From NCBI GenBank assembly GCA_015680685.1, contig MNCI01002112.1, forward strand, positions 657,877 to 678,248: a stretch of DNA of 20,372 bases, given 5' to 3'. Position numbers and translations under genes: made by a program. Positions 10,429 through 20,103 of this stretch are shown here, one piece after another. Origin of the DNA: Gnetum montanum (taxonomy: Eukaryota > Streptophyta > Gnetopsida > Gnetales > Gnetaceae). Under the pieces are notes generated by a model. The model was not told where the DNA came from. It worked only from the letters and a program-made list of their open reading frames with translations, and did not search any database. The stretch's first letter is position 1, and every line of letters begins with the position of its first letter.

Positions 10429-10689
10429 GACATCCCAAGCTAAGAGAAGACATCTTGCAAACAGTCAATATGTCTCCTACTCCCATAAGACATCTAAACT
10501 AAGAAGGTTTGATCTCAGGTAGTATGTCTCTCTAAAATAGGAGACATCTCCTCTAGAGACAAGACATCTTGTCCTTAGATAAGACATATCCCACAAGACA
10601 TCTTGTCTTCCTAGAAGAAATCTCCTTCAAAAAATCTTAAACTTAGATAAGATGTCTTCCTTACAAGACAAGAAAAATAGTAAGACATC
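10429..10689. repeat. Array of GACATC/GATGTC-type palindromic half-decayed sites in U3
   Basis: Ten sites: GACATC at 10429, 10449, 10489, 10543, 10563, 10597 and 10684; GATGTC at 10651; TATGTC at 10469 and 10523; a related GACATA at 10583. Several are extended as AAGACATCTT. They lie just upstream of CCAAT and TATA, where enhancer sites belong. Confidence 0.85.
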
Positions 10690-10743
10690 TCAAGGCCTCA
10701 CAAAAGATATTTCAACTACCCATTTCTAGCCATTGTAAAAATT

Positions 10744-10779
10744 CCAATAGGAAAATGAATAAGAACAAGGGTATAAAAG
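10744..10779 (+). promoter_or_regulatory. CCAAT box and TATA box of the 5' LTR promoter
   Basis: CCAAT begins at 10744 and TATAAAAG at 10772, 28 bp apart. The same pair with the same spacing occurs in the other two LTRs in this window. Confidence 0.75.
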
Positions 10780-11290
10780 GAAATTGAATCTCAAAGGATT
10801 ATCCAAGCCTTCATCAAACAATAAAGCAAGAAATTATATACATTTTTGTAAGTTTAAGAACATTAATTCTCTATCATTTTTTGTATTTTATTGTATGTCT
10901 CAAAGCAATGAATAAATATTTTAGTTGATTTCTTCCTTCATTTTCTTTTCCTATTGTAAGCCCTCAAGAGTTGGATGTTATCTACCCTACAAACTGATAT
11001 GCTTCTTGTGGGAAAACATTGATTGTTAAGGCTTATATCTTATTGGAACCTTGAGGGGTTGAATGTGTTTTTAAGAGAAAACATCTCTTTTAGATCTATA
11101 GAGCTTGACTTGTAAAGGTTATAATACTTTTGAAACCACATTTTGAAGAAACAAAGTTTAGAGATGTGTAAGGATTCTACCTTTTGAGTGTGGACGTGTC
11201 CATGTTGGTGAACCACATAAATTAGTTGTGCAAAAATTGGGTATTATTAACTTAAACTAATACACCTCCCTCTAAGTTATTGATTTTCCA

Positions 11291-11302
11291 GTGGTATCAA
11301 AG
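11291..11302 (+). promoter_or_regulatory. Primer binding site for initiator tRNA-Met
   Basis: TGGTATCAAAGC, one base after the LTR end, matches the complement of the initiator tRNA-Met 3' end (TGGTATCAGAGC) with a single G-to-A change. This primer is standard for plant copia elements. Confidence 0.92.
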
Positions 11303-11376
11303 CCCTAGTACTCCTAGGGTAAGTCTAAGAACTCAAGAGTAAAACTATAGAGGGATCATCTTATAGTAAGCCAACA

Positions 11377-12797
11377 ATGTTTAATGGGATTGACTTTGCA
11401 TACTAGAAGACATGAATGAAAGGATTCTTTGAATCCATGAAATTTGAAGTATGGTTTGATAAAATAAGAAAAAATTTATGTTTAATTCAAAAGATAAAAA
11501 TTTTCTTTATTATGCTCTTAGTAAACCTAAATTTAATAGAGTAGCTAGGTGCAAAACTATCAAAGAAATTTGAAATTCTTGGGAAGATACTTATGAGAGA
11601 GCATCATTAGTTAAAAAATATAAACTTCTAGTTTTGCAAAGTGAATATGATAAGTTCAAAATGAGGAAGAAGAAAGAATCAAAGATTATTTTTCTATGGA
11701 CAATGACATTGTAGTAGCTATTAGAGGAATAGGTAAAAGCCTACCCAAAAGTGAAGTTATTATTAAGATGATTAGAACTTTATATTATGAATTTAGGACT
11801 AAAATTACTACCATGGAAGAAATTAGAGATTTCTATGTACTTAAACTTAAAGAACTACAAAGTGCACTTGTAGCATATGAGATGAATCTCATAAGTGAAG
11901 GTGCCATAAAGGAGAAGTCTATAGCACTTAAAGTTACTCAAAGGAAAAGGATATTTTAGAATATGAAAAAAATAGTCATGATGAACTAGCTCTTCTAGCA
12001 GAGAGAGTAAAGATGCTTTTAGCATGTAAAGGGGAGAACTTCAACAAAACTAGCACCAAAGTTAAGAAAAAATATAAGCAACTTAAAAGTTCAAATTTCA
12101 ATGTTTCTTCTAGAGAATATTGGGTATGTAGTGGAAGATGCCATGTGGCCTCCAAATGTCCTAGTGCTAACAAGTTATGAAAGAAGGATCCCATTAAAGT
12201 AGAGAGGAAGAAAAAACATTTCTACACTAGTTGGGAAGATGAATTTAGAGAACAAGAAACTGATGATCCATCATCAAGCTTACATCTCCTCTACATGGCC
12301 CTTGCACATTCTATTCCTATAAAAGACATGAAAGAATCTAAAGAATCTTAAGGTACATTGAAGATAAATATGACATTCATTGTAATGAAATAATTTCTTT
12401 TCAAACTATATGTATTAAAATGAAAAAGGCTTTACATGTCAAAGAGATAGAATTAGCTCAACTCAATACTAAATGCATAATTGTTAAAAAGGAAAAATTA
12501 AACCTTAAGGATGAGGCTTAAAAACTAACCCTATAATTTGAGCAAGTAAATAAGGAGCTTTTAGATGTAAACCTTATTAAGAAGAGGCTAATAAGAGAGA
12601 AGGAGATGCTAGAAATCATGTTGGAACAACATAGAGACCCAAATAATAAGAAAGAATTGGAAAATTCCTCTCAGAACAAGACATCCTTAGGTACTTTATC
12701 AAAATGGAAGTATGCACCCAAGTTTGAATATCTTGCCCAAATAAGAAAAACTATGTGTTTTTATTATGGAAAATTTAGGCATAAATAATCACACTAT
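11377..12797 (+). pseudogene. Decayed copia gag (UBN2 domain, two degenerate zinc knuckles)
   Basis: Gag packages element RNA. The first ATG after the primer site (11377) opens a broken frame. Typical pieces follow in different frames: a KPKFNRVARCKTIKEI stretch near 11530, VKKYKLLVLQSEYDKFKM near 11610, then a clean 87-codon frame at 11696-11959 with GIGKSLPKSEVIIKMIRTL, LKELQSALVAYEM and KSIALK. A further frame shift leads to a knuckle at 12118-12159 whose first Cys is Tyr (Y-x2-C-x4-H-x4-C). Next come KKHFYTSWEDEF and an acidic/coiled part with stops. A second knuckle begins at 12756 (C-x2-Y-x4-H), its second Cys lost and truncated by a stop. At least two frameshifts and several stops make it non-coding. 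Confidence 0.88.
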
Positions 12798-13430
12798 TAA
12801 TTAAGGTTAAATAATCATTTGACTACATGGTCTTATCAAAAGAAGCCTAGAAGGCATGACTTGTAGGTTAGAAAGATTTGGAGATCTAACTTGAGAAAGT
12901 AAGATGACTAAACAAGCATACTTACTTCATTCCTAGTTGACAAAAGAACTACTCATGATAATGAAGGATCAAAGCACAATCATGAAAAAAAATAGCTCAA
13001 AGGGATCAAGAGATTTAAATAAACATTTTAGTGTCAAGAAAGAAAAGGAGATACTCTATAGTGGAGGACCTTAATTTAAACTTACATAAAGTTGTTAACA
13101 ATTAGAAGTAAACAAGGTAAGGATTGATAAGAAATGTTTCTTATTTGTTTGCTTAAGATATTTTTAGGATCACTTGATAAATAATAATAATATATAGACT
13201 AGTATAGATTTAAATACAATTTAGAGAATTTGAACATCATAAATACTTGTTGATTAGAAGGGTACTATTAAATTGGAGACCTTGAGAATTTTTCAAGGAC
13301 CCCTTGCTTGATTGTGTGAGAATTTTGCAAGAATACATTGAAAGGTTGGAAGAAATCACAACAAAAAAATAAGAATTAACTTCTACAAAGATCATCTTTA
13401 TCATTCCCTACTTATGGTTTCAATGCTTTG
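12798..13430 (+). other. Region after gag where copia protease and integrase should begin but do not
   Basis: In related elements the protease motif (W-Y-x-D-S-G-C-S-R-H-M) follows the second knuckle closely, as it does in the second element of this window. Here only short frames with many stops follow, and no protease, integrase or reverse transcriptase motif is visible. The junction to foreign sequence is probably between 12,900 and 13,150. Confidence 0.6.
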
Positions 13431-13445
13431 GTCTACTCTAGATAA

Positions 13446-13625
13446 GATGTCCCTAACTACTTAGAAGATGTATTGCTATTTCATAAGATGTCTTTGAGAA
13501 GACATGTTTCTTTGTAACAAGAAGTCTTTAACATGGCCAAGACCTCTTGCTTTTTCAATTTAGTCTTAGACAAGACATCTCCATTGGTCATAACCTAATC
13601 TAAGACATCTCTTGCACTATAAAAA
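13446..13625 (+). repeat. U3-like island inside the element: palindromic sites plus TATA
   Basis: GATGTC occurs at 13446 and 13487, GATGTA at 13467, GACATG at 13501 and GACATC at 13574 and 13604, followed by TATAAAA at 13618. The same arrangement marks the U3 of the flanking LTRs, but the sequence between the sites does not align with them. This could be the promoter part of an LTR from a further, nested or recombined element. I could not find its borders, primer site or second copy. Confidence 0.5.
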
Positions 13626-14120
13626 AAATAACCTTCTCACCTTCTTTTTGCTCTTTTCTTTTTGGCCAAAGACATCATGGCCTAGATGGCTTGCTATCCT
13701 CTCTTACAGTAGTAGCACTTTCCTTAGAGCATGATCTCCAAGGCACATAAAAATGAAGAAATATTAAAATATCCACAAATCAAATCCATGAAGAGTAAAG
13801 GAGAAGCTAAAAGAAGAAGAATTGGGAAGCAATAAGATCAAACTTCTACAAACCCCAATTTAAATCCTTTGATGCACAAAAAAAATTTTAAAATCACAAA
13901 TCTATCTCCATCATTTCTAAAAGAAACTTAAGCTTTAGGTAGAAGAACCAAAGTAAGTTATTTTCATACTTTGAATCCATTATTTTGATATATTTCATCA
14001 CCATGTATGCATGCATTCTAGAAATTCTCATTAGAAAATTTTTAGTAATATTGTTATTACAAATGTTGTAGTTTGGGCCTTTACTTGAATGGTGGGAGGG
14101 ATAATACTTAAATCTCTCTG

Positions 14121-15060
14121 CAAGTTATTAATAACATTCTTGGAATATCTATCATAGATGTGCATCATGTGATTATTCATTATACAAATGATATTTTAAG
14201 CAATGATATTATATTGGTCACAAATAATGAATTATATGATGCTTTGTTTGGGACTGCAATATCTATGTAGGAAATTTGGGAGCATAGGAAAAAAATATCT
14301 TGGGATGCATCCATGCTATCCCTTTTTGGAATGTAAAACACCATTGTAAAAGGTAGAAGTTATGATTCCTTAATTATGCCTTAGGCCTTTGTGTTTTATT
14401 GTTTATTGAGAGGACAATCACTTGACTTGGGGCACACTAATTATCAAGACATGCTAGGGATGTACTCTCAAGGATGTATCTATGAGCACACATTACTCAT
14501 CAACCTTATCATATGACAAGTAGGTGTTTCTATTCCTAATCTTCCTACTCTTAAAGGGAAGAGAAACCTTGCTAACTATGCCAAAAAGAGAAGCACCACT
14601 TATGCAAACCTAGTAGTTCCTTCATTAACATAAGATATTAGTAGGAAAACATTAACAAGACCTTTAGCTCAAGCATGAACATAGCTTAGATGGTTAAAAT
14701 CTATAAGTTCTTAAATGGGGTCTTTCATGAAGAAGGCCTTTCACTAAATTGTCAAGGCCATTGGTAAACTAGAGATGAATCTCACACACCTCGACAAAAG
14801 GCTAAATTTATCAAGTGTTTATCCGCTCATAGGCTCTCTGTAGTTTTAGAAGGTTGTAATGCCTCATTGGATAGAGAGTGATGATGATCTAGTCTAGCAC
14901 TCCTTTACTACTACATCATCTAGAGTCTATGACTCTAGAAATTTATAAGACTTTGAGTTTGTAGGAGAATTAGCCCATACCTAGAGGAAGCCCATCCCTC
15001 ACACAGTAGCTAACCCCAAAAGATTTCATGTAGGGTGAATCTTTTGCAATACTCTTCAAA
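14121..15060 (+). pseudogene. Decayed ORF resembling the 'putative plant transposon protein' type
   Basis: A single frame beginning at 14121 keeps sensible protein sequence for about 310 codons with isolated stops and no frameshift that I can see. It has INNILGISIIDVHHVIIHYT at the start, then WEHRKKISWDASMLSLFG, a segment AFVFYCLLRGQSLDLGHT, LPTLKGKRNL, and a heptad-like KAIGKLEMNLTHLDKRLNL. The 'INNILG' start, the central hydrophobic segment and the later helix recall the plant transposon-protein domain found beside gypsy-type elements. The assignment is by memory of the pattern and is tentative. It is not a known copia protein. Stops near 14271, 14331, 14379, 14514, 14631 and later break it. 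Confidence 0.5.
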
Positions 15061-15904
15061 ATCCTCTAAGATGATGATGAGCCATAGCTTTTTAAGCAGT
15101 AGACTATGGAGAGTATTTTTTGTATTGTAGAGTACTAGGAATAGCTAGTTTCCAAGACATACCAATACAAAGCCACATCATCATCCTCACATTAGGTGTT
15201 ACCACATGACTAACCTCTAGTTCCCACTTACTTTCAAGTGAGTCTGTGATTGCCATGTGGTCCTATGACTATACCCTTTAACAGTGACATCCAACAAGTC
15301 TCTTAATCTAGTACTAGTAGTAATGATGATGACAAAGAGATCTACAAACCTACCTATACAACATCTAACTCTGATGATGATGACATAAAGGTTAGTGATT
15401 AGTATATTGATGCTAATATTCTTCTTTTAGGTGATGTTCAAAAAGGGAAAGAGTTTATTTGGATTATTTTTTGTGGAGGTTTTAATGATTAGTAGTTTTT
15501 CAATTTGTAGTGGAAGACTACTCTTCCTGATTTTACTATTAGTATATGTAGAAGTAGTATGATTATATATGGATGTAGTGTTTAAATGCATATGTTTTTT
15601 TGGATATCTTGGTTTTTAGTAAGAACTTGTGCTATCAACATATTATGATAAGGAATCTTTGTTTATGGAAAGTTTTCTTATATGTGACTATAGGATTCCT
15701 TTTATATCTATTTGATTGTTCCTTCATTTGGTAGTCTTGGTAATTATCATTAATGGATATGTAATGAATGCATGACTACCACTCTTTGACAAATCTTCAT
15801 TTTTAAGCATGACTATTTATATAATCCTTATGAATCTTTATCATGATAATTTTATATGTGTACTATTCCTTTCATGCTAACTCATTGTTTAAGTTTTAAA
15901 GATC
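15061..15904 (+). other. Internal region without clear coding content
   Basis: Only an acidic stretch is notable: Ser/Asp-rich codons at about 15310-15400, with runs of GAT, which could be the acidic tail of the preceding ORF in a shifted frame. I see no RNase H or envelope-like sequence. Confidence 0.4.
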
Positions 15905-15907
15905 ACC

Positions 15908-15918
15908 AAAAAGGAGAA
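15908..15918 (+). promoter_or_regulatory. Polypurine tract
   Basis: AAAAAGGAGAA immediately precedes the 3' LTR (TGTTGAC at 15922), within the CACCAAAAAGGAGA context usual for plant copia elements. It primes plus-strand DNA synthesis. Confidence 0.8.
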
Positions 15919-16129
15919 CATTGTTGACTTTTGGGTGTGTCAAAAACCTTGAAAACGGAGAATGTATTAAATTGTCTCTTCAGTTCTTGCAACCTAAGAA
16001 AGCTAAGTTGAGATATTAGTGGGACAAGAAAATAGCAAGAATGGACAATGTGAAATGATGGAGTTGAAAATAATATTTGAGGAATTGAAAGAAGATCATG
16101 AGGATAGAAGGCATCCCAAGCCAATAGAA

Positions 16130-16349
16130 TATGTCTTGTAGACTATCAAGATGTCTTTTGCTCCCACAAGATGTCTAAACTAAGAATGTTTGGTCTTGGG
16201 TAAGACATCTCCCCCAAAGAAAATATGTCTTGTCCTAAAATAAGATATCTTCCACAAGATGTATTGTCTTCTCACAAGACATCTTCTACAAGACTATTGA
16301 ACTCAAATAAAAAATCTTCCCTGTGATGCAAGACAAATAGTGAGATGTC
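16130..16349. repeat. Array of GATGTC/GACATC-type palindromic sites in U3 of the 3' LTR
   Basis: Sites are TATGTC at 16130 and 16224, GATGTC at 16150, 16170 and 16344, GACATC at 16204 and 16278, GATATC at 16244 and GATGTA at 16259. They lie at offsets of 5,660-5,681 bp from the corresponding sites of the 5' LTR, so they are the same sites. Confidence 0.85.
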
Positions 16350-16402
16350 TTAGGCCTCATAACAACTATTGCAACTAGTTGTTTCTAGATGTTGTAAATA
16401 TT

Positions 16403-16438
16403 CCAATGACCAAATGAAGAAGAAAAAGGCTATAAAAG
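16403..16438 (+). promoter_or_regulatory. CCAAT box and TATA box of the 3' LTR
   Basis: CCAAT at 16403 and TATAAAAG at 16431 are 28 bp apart, as in the other LTRs. Confidence 0.75.
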
Positions 16439-16661
16439 AAAAGTCAAACTCAAAGGATTAAGCAAGCCTTCATCAAATAATTATGCCAGCAAATGTAAAC
16501 ATTTTTGTGAAGTTTAAGAATCTTAATTCAATATCATTTGTTGTATTTTATTGTGTGTCTCAAAGTAAGGAATAAGAAGTTTAATTTATTTCTTTCTTAA
16601 TTTCCTTTTCTTATTGTGATCCTTGAGGAGCTAGATGTTATTGTTTATGTGAGGTTTATGT

Positions 16662-16804
16662 ACTTCTTGAAATAAAACACTGATTGTATAGGGTTATAGC
16701 TCTTTTGGACCTTAAGGAGTAGGATGTGTTTTAGAGAGAAAAAATCCCTTGTAGAGCTATAGAGCTTAACTTCTTGAAATAAAACACTGATTGTATAGGG
16801 TTAT
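16662..16804. repeat. Exact 36-bp duplication within the 3' LTR
   Basis: Bases 16662-16697 and 16769-16804 are identical (from ACTTCTTGAAATAAAACACT to GGGTTAT), 107 bp apart. A shorter echo, TACTTCTTGAATAAAG, follows at about 16808. The 5' LTR has only one diverged equivalent near 10999. Confidence 0.9.
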
Positions 16805-16956
16805 TGCCTACTTCTTGAATAAAGTCTATAGGTAGGCAAGGATTCTACCCTCCAAGTGTAAACATATATAACTAGGAAACCATGAAGATCAGCTATGCAA
16901 AACTTGGGTATTATTATCTTGAACTTATTCATCCTTCTCTAAGTTCTCGATCTTCA

Positions 16957-18069
16957 AAAATCCCTCTATTGATTTTAACTTCTTTCAAATCTATAATCAC
17001 AATGAATCAAAAAAGTATAACAATGGATATTAATATCCAAATAATTTTGTCTTCTTCTTTCTTCTCTTAAATGATAATAGAGATGATACTGAATTAGAAT
17101 AAGCATGAAATTGATGAAAAAAATTGAGATAATGATCTAAATGAGATAATTAAGATAATAATATGGAGAACAAAGCATATATACTTCTATCATCTCAATC
17201 TTTAATCTTACATTAATAAATTTTTCTTAGAATGCCTCAAGTTTAAGGGGATCACATAAATGAAATAAATATAAAAGTATGAAGGTTCTTAGGATCATAC
17301 TTAACTCTAAATATGGATACAAATAATCTATATAATTACCTACTAAATCATAAGAAGGGGAGACTTATGATTCCAACTCTTATGGAAATGCTAACTATGT
17401 ACTTCATGTGGTTCCAACAAAGAAGGAATGGTCACATAGGTTCTTGGATGGTCTCAAGTATAAGATGCATGTCATGTGACTTGGGATGATCTACATTTGA
17501 CATAACTTTGACTTTTCCTTGCCTCTTCTTTTTTAATATAGTATTATATCAAGTGACATACTACATTAAGGCATGAACCCATACACATGGCTCAATATGG
17601 ACATGTAAAATAAACCTAGCTCCTACAATGACATGGAAAATTTAACTTACATGTGAGAAGCATGTGTTAGACAACAAGAATTATCATTCTCTTCTTTAAA
17701 CTAAGGTGGGATTAAATATGATTAGTCCAATCTTCCAAAGTGGAGTCTTTGTTTTATGAGGTTACAACCTTTTAATGAGATGATTAGTCAATTGATATTC
17801 ACTCATAATAAACTTTGAAGAAATGATATCTTCTTGAATATTTTTATTATTAAGAATTTGATTTCAATATGCTTTTATTTTTGTGAATATTATTCTTATT
17901 AGATAGCATGATGAATGATGTGCTAGTAAAAAATAGCGTTATGGGATTTTCAATGATGAAATTTAGCTTCTCAAATAATTTTTTTAAGTTATAGGACATA
18001 TTGAACACAATCATTCATTGTCATATCTTCAACTCCAATGCTTAAAAGGCTTACACAACTTTCTTTTCT
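16957..18069. other. AT-rich sequence without recognisable genes
   Basis: Spacer between the two copia elements. It has stops in all frames, and I see no coding remnants, tRNA or repeat pair. Confidence 0.5.
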
Positions 18070-18421
18070 TGATTCCCTCTTAACCTTTTCATATGAGAAA
18101 ACCATAGAAAATGGAGAATGTGAAAAATGTATTTGTTGGAATCTTGTAGGACTTTGAAAGAAAAGAACAAGATGACAAGAGCATTCTGATATAATCAATG
18201 ATCAGGACAAGAGAAAGTAGAGAAGATTAATATAAGGGCTACATCACGAAAGAATTAATTAAGATGATAAGATGTCAAGGATGCATGAAGCCTAGAAGCC
18301 AAAAGAATATTTTCTGGTATCTACCTAGACATTCCAATCGATTAGTAGATGTTCCAGAGGTGAAAGCTTAGTCTTAGGCCAAATGTTCCACAAAAATAAC
18401 AAATGTCCCAATTACTATTAA

Positions 18422-18475
18422 GACATCCTAGCTGGGACATCTCAACTGAGACGTCCTAATTCTCAATGGGATGTC
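18422..18475. repeat. Palindromic sites in U3, including one intact GACGTC
   Basis: GACATC at 18422 and 18436, GACGTC at 18450 and GATGTC at 18470, several extended as GGGACATC or GGGATGTCCC. This is the same core as in the first element, with different flanking bases. It lies upstream of CCAAT (18562) and TATA (18590). Confidence 0.75.
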
Positions 18476-18561
18476 CCACCTTTAAGAGGTAATATTTCAA
18501 AGAACATTCCTAGCTTGAATGGGATGTTCCAACAAGTCATTTCCTAGCTATTGTGTAATTT

Positions 18562-18597
18562 CCAATGGTTATGTGAAAGTGAGAAAGGTTATAAAAT
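18562..18597 (+). promoter_or_regulatory. CCAAT box and TATA box of the second element's LTR
   Basis: CCAAT at 18562 and TATAAAAT at 18590 are again 28 bp apart. Confidence 0.75.
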
Positions 18598-19095
18598 AGT
18601 AGAGATATTCATGAAAATTACAAGTACTATTCATGAAATTTCTCATGTATTGATTACATCTTGTGAATTATTTTTTTCTTCATTTCTACATCTTTTTCAA
18701 GTTGTATCTTGTATTATGAAAGCTTCAAAGAAAGTAATTTGTAAAGTGTATTTACATTCTCTGCTTGATTCTTTCTCTTCCTTCATAAATCCTATGGGCT
18801 TGATGTGCTTTTTATTGGAAGGCATCCATTTGAGTTTATTAAGACCTTGCAAGGTTGAATGTGTTTCTTGCAAGAAAACATGCCTTACGAAGCTCAAACT
18901 TTCTAAAGGTTGTGGTGCCCTTTAAACCACATTTTCTTAAGAAACAAATTCTAGAGGTGTGTAAGGATTCTACCCTCCAAGTATGAAAGCACCCAAGTTG
19001 GAGAATCACATAAATTTAAGTGTAAGTTTTAGTTGTCTTGGTTGTTTGATTTGGAAAACTTATTCAACCTTCCATGTAAGTTCTTGGTTCTCAAA

Positions 19096-19107
19096 TGGTA
19101 TCAAAGC
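19096..19107 (+). promoter_or_regulatory. Primer binding site for initiator tRNA-Met
   Basis: TGGTATCAAAGC, identical to the primer site of the first element, with the same single mismatch to the tRNA. Confidence 0.9.
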
Positions 19108-19229
19108 CTGGTACTCCCATATTTAAGCTTAGCAACTTATGAGTAGACTATGAAGGAAGCTTATTTCATTGAATGCTAGAATGCTAGAATACTATGAAGG
19201 AATCCAACTTCACAAACTGAAAAGCCAGA

Positions 19230-19997
19230 ATGCTAAGGTTCATTGGATTCATTTTGGGGAGTTGCATTCAGTTCATCTTCCATAAAGATAAGAAAATAGG
19301 TATGCAATGTAACATTTCTAAAAATAATAGTGCCTCTATGCAATGTTGGATATGTGATGTTAGAGGCCATATTGCCTTCAAAAGATCTTGTAATTGGCAG
19401 TTGTATGAAGAAAAGTTTAGTAAAGAATTAAGAACTACCAACATCAATAGAAGATGGGATGATAAAGGAAAAGGTAGCTATGCATCCAAAGGCTCTCATC
19501 ATTTATGTCTTTCCTTAGCAAATCAAAACCCATCAATGACTCAATATTTTATGATGATGTTGAAGAAAATGAGATTTCTTTGGAAGAAAGGTATGAGCTA
19601 CTTTGTAATGAAGCTATTTACTTTCAAAATTTATCCTTTAAAATGAAAGAGATTTTGCAATATAAGAAAATAACAATAGCAACACTTAATTCTAATTGTT
19701 TATATCTTAATAAGCAAAACTCAAACCTAACAATTGATGTTAAAAAGTTAATAAGTGTTTTTGAGTAAACTAACATGAAATTATTAGATGAAAAGCTTGG
19801 CTTTAAAAGACACACTCAAATCAAAGAGAGAGATCAAAGATTTTTCTTACATCAAAGTATCATCATTAGGTCTTGCAAATTTAAAGAAATATTCTATCAT
19901 GTTTGATAATATAGAAAAAATTAAGAACATGATTTGTTTCTATTTTGCAAAAACTATACATATTCAGGATTTTTATTATTTATGGTTAAAACACTAA
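19230..19997 (+). pseudogene. Truncated, frameshifted copia gag with two zinc knuckles
   Basis: The first knuckle is at 19344-19391: C-W-I-C-x4-H, but six instead of four residues before the last Cys. WDDKGKGSYASKG follows, then the frame changes near 19,510 to an acidic/coiled part (YDDVEENEISLEERYELL), and changes again near 19,780 to a part ending in the second knuckle at 19935-19976. There Cys 2 is Phe and Cys 4 is Tyr. Only about 235 bp separate the primer site from the first knuckle, against about 815 bp in the first element, so the UBN2 part of gag is deleted. At least two frameshifts are present. Confidence 0.82.
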
Positions 19998-20103
19998 ACT
20001 TGCCCTTTTAAAAAAAAACCTAGTAAAGGTTTATTATAGAAAAGTAAAGTTTGGAGGCAAAAAAGAAAAGACGTCTGAATAAAGAATGATTTCACAAGTT
20101 GCA

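Larger units (their letters stand above)
10239..11289 (+). repeat. 5' LTR of the first copia element
   Basis: The start is set by alignment to the 3' LTR, which starts TGTTGAC; this copy reads TATTGAC. The end is CA at 11288-11289, one base before the primer site. It contains an array of GACATC/GATGTC sites at 10429-10689, CCAAT at 10744, TATAAAAG at 10772 and AATAAA at 10820. Length is about 1,051 bp, against 1,035 for its partner. Confidence 0.9.
10239..16956 (+). mobile_element. Old Ty1/copia (Sirevirus-like) LTR retrotransposon derivative lacking pol
   Basis: Two related LTRs (10239-11289 and 15922-16956) flank an internal region with an initiator tRNA-Met primer site directly after the first and a polypurine tract directly before the second. 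The gag is of the type with a UBN2 domain, a CCHC knuckle, an acidic/coiled stretch and a second knuckle, as in Sireviruses. No integrase, reverse transcriptase or RNase H could be recognised between gag and the 3' LTR. That space instead holds an LTR-like island and a decayed ORF of another type. The LTRs differ at roughly a fifth of positions by eye, so the insertion is old. No target-site duplication is recognisable (GAAAC before, AAAAT after). Confidence 0.88.
15922..16956 (+). repeat. 3' LTR of the first copia element
   Basis: It starts TGTTGAC after the polypurine tract and ends TTCA at 16956 by alignment with the 5' LTR. It aligns collinearly with 10239-11289 and carries the site array at 16130-16349, CCAAT at 16403 and TATAAAAG at 16431. 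Its U5 side differs from the 5' LTR by an internal duplication (16662-16804). Confidence 0.9.
18070..19093 (+). repeat. 5' LTR of the second copia element (start approximate)
   Basis: The end is CA at 19092-19093, two bases before the primer site. The start is uncertain: TG at 18070 gives a length like the other LTRs, and GAAAATGGAGAATGT near 18106 matches the start region of the first element. Frames at 18551-18925 and 18697-18897 lie inside the LTR and are taken as chance. Confidence 0.75.

Noticed and set aside
10429-10689. CRISPR-like or tandem repeat array
   Set aside because: The units are 6-10 bp, irregularly spaced and on both strands, inside an LTR U3; there are no repeats of CRISPR length.
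15903-16124. Small minus-strand ORF across the start of the 3' LTR
   Set aside because: It spans the polypurine tract and LTR border, and the 5' LTR copy does not support conservation of a protein.
18551-18925. 124-codon plus-strand ORF and its antisense partner
   Set aside because: They lie inside the LTR just before and after the TATA box, have no recognisable motifs, and are not kept open in the related LTRs.
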